Source: Chryseobacterium sp. 7
GTDB taxonomy: Bacteria > Bacteroidota > Bacteroidia > Flavobacteriales > Weeksellaceae
Assembly: GCF_003663845.1 (NCBI RefSeq)
Contig: NZ_RCCA01000001.1
Coordinates: 2,976,001 to 3,040,000, forward strand
Direction: 5' to 3'
DNA: 64,000 nt
The notes beneath the pieces were generated by a model that worked only from the letters and a program-made list of their open reading frames with translations, had not been told where the DNA came from and ran no database searches. Position 1 is the stretch's first letter. The number at the start of each line of letters is the position of its first letter. Both the position numbers and the translations under genes were made by a program. Below, piece by piece: positions 63,640-64,000 of this stretch.

Positions 63640-64000
63640 ATGAAAAAAATAATATTGCTGGCTTCTGTTGTTCTCGTTCTCAATTCCTGTGTGGTAAGAA
63701 CGGCTACAAAAGTAGTATCGGGTGCAGTAAACCTGGGATATAAAGCCGTAAAAGGAACTGTAAATGGAATCAGCTGGGCAGTAAGCAAAGCCAAAGGAAA
63801 AATAGACGAAGACCGTCTGGATGGTACCTGGAAAGTAGTAGGGGTATACCGTGGTTCTTTTGAGGATTTTTCTAAAGATCAGAATCCGGACGGGTCATTT
63901 ACTTCAGAGTGTACGGAAGGCTTTGATCAGATTGTTTTCAAGGCTAAAAAATCTAAATTCAAGCCGGTACACTGCAGTACACAGGATGAAGACTGGGTAA
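63640..64000 (+). CDS. Lipoprotein, 5' part (continues past window)
   Basis: ATG at 63640, open to the window end (120 residues visible). A lipoprotein signal peptide ends in the lipobox LNSC (Cys17). The mature part has a Val/Ala-rich helix (TKVVSGAVNLGYKAVKGTVNG), then a lipocalin-like start (LDGTWKVVGVYRG). The Cys/Asp pattern SECTEGFDQ and HCSTQDED suggests a disulfide-bonded beta-barrel. No specific family is recognised. Confidence 0.8.
   Translation, partial: MKKIILLASVVLVLNSCVVRTATKVVSGAVNLGYKAVKGTVNGISWAVSKAKGKIDEDRLDGTWKVVGVYRGSFEDFSKDQNPDGSFTSECTEGFDQIVFKAKKSKFKPVHCSTQDEDWV

Noticed and set aside
1..64000. CRISPR array, tRNA or rRNA genes, transposases or prophage genes
   Set aside because: I looked for direct repeats with regular spacing, tRNA-like cloverleafs, and transposase or integrase motifs and found none. 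This was by eye, so short or diverged cases may be missed.

Overview
The window looks like a chromosomal stretch of a Chryseobacterium-like member of the Flavobacteriia (Bacteroidota). The reasons are the low-GC, AT-rich spacers, several proteins with C-terminal type IX secretion (T9SS type A) sorting domains, SprB-type repeats, PKD and fibronectin III surface proteins, and promoter-like TAnnTTTG (-7) elements of the Bacteroidota type. No rRNA, tRNA, CRISPR array, transposase or phage gene was seen. All assignments come from reading motifs, not from database searches.

Region 1 (1-19.9 kb, all minus strand) is a surface-protein and polymorphic-toxin locus. In transcription order it has: a 1565-residue secreted beta-rich protein; a 1183-residue secreted protein with a fibronectin III region and a C-terminal PD-(D/E)xK nuclease-like toxin module; a translationally coupled probable immunity gene; then an AT-rich array of small genes (CPCC zinc-ribbon-like, pentapeptide-like, several unknown) with at least one broken gene fragment, which reads as an immunity array. 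A secreted unknown protein, an FN3 protein, a SprB-repeat T9SS protein and a PKD lipoprotein (cut by the window edge) follow.

Region 2 (20.5-29.9 kb) has a DUF1826-like protein, two T9SS cargo proteins on the minus strand (620 and 1633 aa) with near-identical terminators, and a plus-strand periplasmic glutaminase with a strong terminator.

Region 3 (30.1-48.5 kb, plus strand) is the most striking part: a tightly overlapping eight-gene operon for a Pfa-like iterative polyketide or 'secondary lipid' synthase. PKS1 has two nitronate-monooxygenase/PfaD-like barrels, then KS-AT-ACP-ACP-KR. PKS2 has KS-AT-DH and a fused phosphopantetheinyl transferase. A free ACP, an alpha/beta hydrolase (thioesterase-like), a fused tandem glycosyltransferase, two HHxxxD-type acyltransferases and a four-helix membrane protein follow. 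Together they could build a glycosylated and acylated lipid or polyketide. A long structured leader precedes it and contains a 52-codon ORF whose start is a copy of the start of PKS1.

Region 4 (48.5-60.7 kb) is a defence island: a complete type I restriction-modification operon (hsdR-hsdM-hsdS), a convergent XRE-type regulator, an Mrr-type restriction enzyme, and a three-gene unit with a small unknown protein and two DUF262 proteins, the second also carrying a DUF1524 HNH-like domain (GmrSD-like).

Region 5 (60.7-64 kb) returns to ordinary chromosomal genes: a PlsC-like acyltransferase, a secreted epoxide-hydrolase-like enzyme, and the start of a lipoprotein. A perfect 23-bp inverted repeat sits between the first two.
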